Source: Streptomyces longhuiensis
GTDB taxonomy: Bacteria; Actinomycetota; Actinomycetes; Streptomycetales; Streptomycetaceae
Direction: 5' to 3'
Length of the DNA stretch: 64,000 nt
Assembly (NCBI RefSeq): GCF_020616555.1
Contig: NZ_CP085173.1
Location: 6,216,001-6,280,000 of the forward strand
In this document: one piece after another, positions 63,412 to 64,000 of the stretch
How positions within the stretch are numbered: position 1 is the first letter of the stretch
How the letters are laid out: each line of letters begins with the position of its first letter
Program-made: the position numbers and the translations under genes
Notes under the pieces: model-generated
Seen by the model: the letters and a program-made list of their open reading frames with translations, nothing else
Told to the model about the DNA's origin: nothing
Databases searched by the model: none

Positions 63412-63458
63412 GACAGCACCCGGCTCCACGCGGACGCCGGGTGGAGCCGGGTGCTGTC
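63412..63458. other. Perfect 18-bp hairpin in a divergent intergenic region
   Basis: GACAGCACCCGGCTCCAC (63412-63429) is perfectly mirrored at 63441-63458 around an 11-nt loop. It looks like a terminator but lies upstream of both flanking genes, which diverge, so it ends no annotated transcript. It would fold in a long 5' leader of the ATP-grasp mRNA. Confidence 0.7.
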
Positions 63459-63517
63459 GGACAGGTGACGTGATGGCGTCCGGCCTTCTTCGTCGATGCG
63501 GCGCACTTGGTCACGAG

Positions 63518-63530
63518 CGATACCGTATCG
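63518..63530. promoter_or_regulatory. Probable MarR operator
   Basis: CGATACCGTATCG, a perfect 6-bp inverted repeat around one C, 30 bp upstream of the MarR start and within an AT-rich stretch. Typical of an autoregulatory MarR site. Confidence 0.65.
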
Positions 63531-63559
63531 AATGAGTCGATGGCTGGTATTTTGTGTTG

Positions 63560-64000
63560 ATGGCCGCTGACGCTCCTCACCAAGACGCCACCCCGCGTGC
63601 GACCGATCGCCCGGGGGACACGTCCCCTTTCGCTCTCGGCCTGCTGCTGCGCCGGGCGCACTGGCGCGCGGCCGCGGTGATGACCGAGGCGCTGAGGCCG
63701 CTCGGCATCGAGCTGAGGCATTTCGCCGTGCTGATCGAGCTGGTCAACCATGGGCCCACGGTGCAGCGGGACCTGGCGGCTGCGACGGGCTCGGACAAGG
63801 CCGGAATCATGCGGGTCGTGGACGACCTGGAGCGCAAGGGGCTGGCTGTACGCAAGGCCGTTCCGGGGGACCGGCGGGCGCGGGCGGTGGAGATCACGCC
63901 TCAGGGGCTCGAACTCTTCGACGCGGCCCACGCGGCGGCGGAACCGCTGGCCGGGCGCCTGGTTCTCGACCTGGGGCCCGGCGAGTCCGCGCAGCTGACG
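63560..64000 (+). CDS. MarR-family regulator, 5' part (runs off the window)
   Basis: The frame is open from ATG 63560 to the end of the window (147 codons, no stop), so the C-terminal end is missing. MarR features: L-R-P-L-G-I-E-L-R-H-F-A-V-L-I-E-L in the dimer/DNA region, helix-turn-helix around T-V-Q-R-D-L-A-A-A-T-G-S-D-K-A, and the wing with D-D-L-E-R-K-G-L-A-x-R and P-G-D-R-R-A-R. MarR proteins usually sense phenolic or oxidising compounds and repress efflux or detoxification genes. Divergent from the ATP-grasp gene; target unknown. Confidence 0.9.
   Translation, partial: MAADAPHQDATPRATDRPGDTSPFALGLLLRRAHWRAAAVMTEALRPLGIELRHFAVLIELVNHGPTVQRDLAAATGSDKAGIMRVVDDLERKGLAVRKAVPGDRRARAVEITPQGLELFDAAHAAAEPLAGRLVLDLGPGESAQLT

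Overview
The window is about 64 kb of very GC-rich actinobacterial chromosome with strong third-position G/C bias, GTG and TTG starts and AGGAGG-type ribosome binding sites. Gene content and order strongly suggest a Streptomyces chromosome core. From memory, the order follows the Streptomyces coelicolor SCO52xx region: hisN, rsgA-aroA, sigR-rsrA, HD-GYP pair, def, epi-isozizaene synthase and CYP170A1, nrdAB, dasR-dasABCD-nagB, wblE, sigH-rshA, eshA and a polyprenyl synthetase. I see no insertion sequence, prophage or CRISPR array.

Layout. 1-4.2 kb: the 3' end of a UPF0182 membrane protein, then two identical initiator tRNA genes flanking a Sel1-repeat protein. 4.2-7.1 kb: an SsuABC-like uptake operon. 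7.2-9.4 kb: a divergent CatR-type Fur repressor and catalase. 9.4-16.7 kb: a CBS-domain protein, hisN, a TetR regulator, a SugE-type SMR exporter, rsgA-aroA, an M50-like protease, an SRAP (HMCES/YedK) protein and a hydrolase. 16.7-18.1 kb: the thiol-stress pair sigR-rsrA with a sigma-R promoter. 18.2-22.7 kb: two HD-domain membrane proteins, a TPR protein and peptide deformylase. 22.9-25.5 kb: the albaflavenone pair; its synthase has the only in-frame TTA codon I found. 25.5-30.5 kb: a GlxA/AraC regulator, a small membrane protein and class Ia nrdAB behind tandem NrdR boxes and a cobalamin riboswitch. 30.5-33.2 kb: a lipoprotein and a sodium:solute symporter with its DUF3311 partner.

33.3-42.1 kb is the DasR aminosugar region: dasR, dasABC for chito-oligosaccharide uptake, dasD (beta-N-acetylglucosaminidase), nagB and a SIS-domain isomerase-like protein, with several dre-like operators. 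42.1-48.2 kb holds a PdtaS-like sensor kinase, wblE, a lipid kinase, the sigH-rshA stress module and a UBP zinc finger. 48.2-52 kb: an NhaP antiporter, a PLP-dependent enzyme, an amidase and a small protein. 52.1-54.6 kb: a family 2B encapsulin shell gene (EshA-like, with a cyclic-nucleotide-binding insertion) overlapping a polyprenyl diphosphate synthase that is its probable cargo. 54.8-64 kb: acetyltransferases, a TetR/RibD-like divergent pair, a YCII plus ECF42-type sigma factor pair, a lipoprotein, a DHA2 exporter, an ATP-grasp protein and the start of a MarR regulator that runs off the end.

The main themes are stress regulation (CatR, SigR, SigH, WblE), developmental and nutrient sensing (DasR, bldA-type TTA codon, cyclic nucleotides) and isoprenoid metabolism (a free sesquiterpene pathway plus a predicted encapsulated prenyl synthase). 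Protein family names come from recognising motifs and overall sequence; no database search was run.
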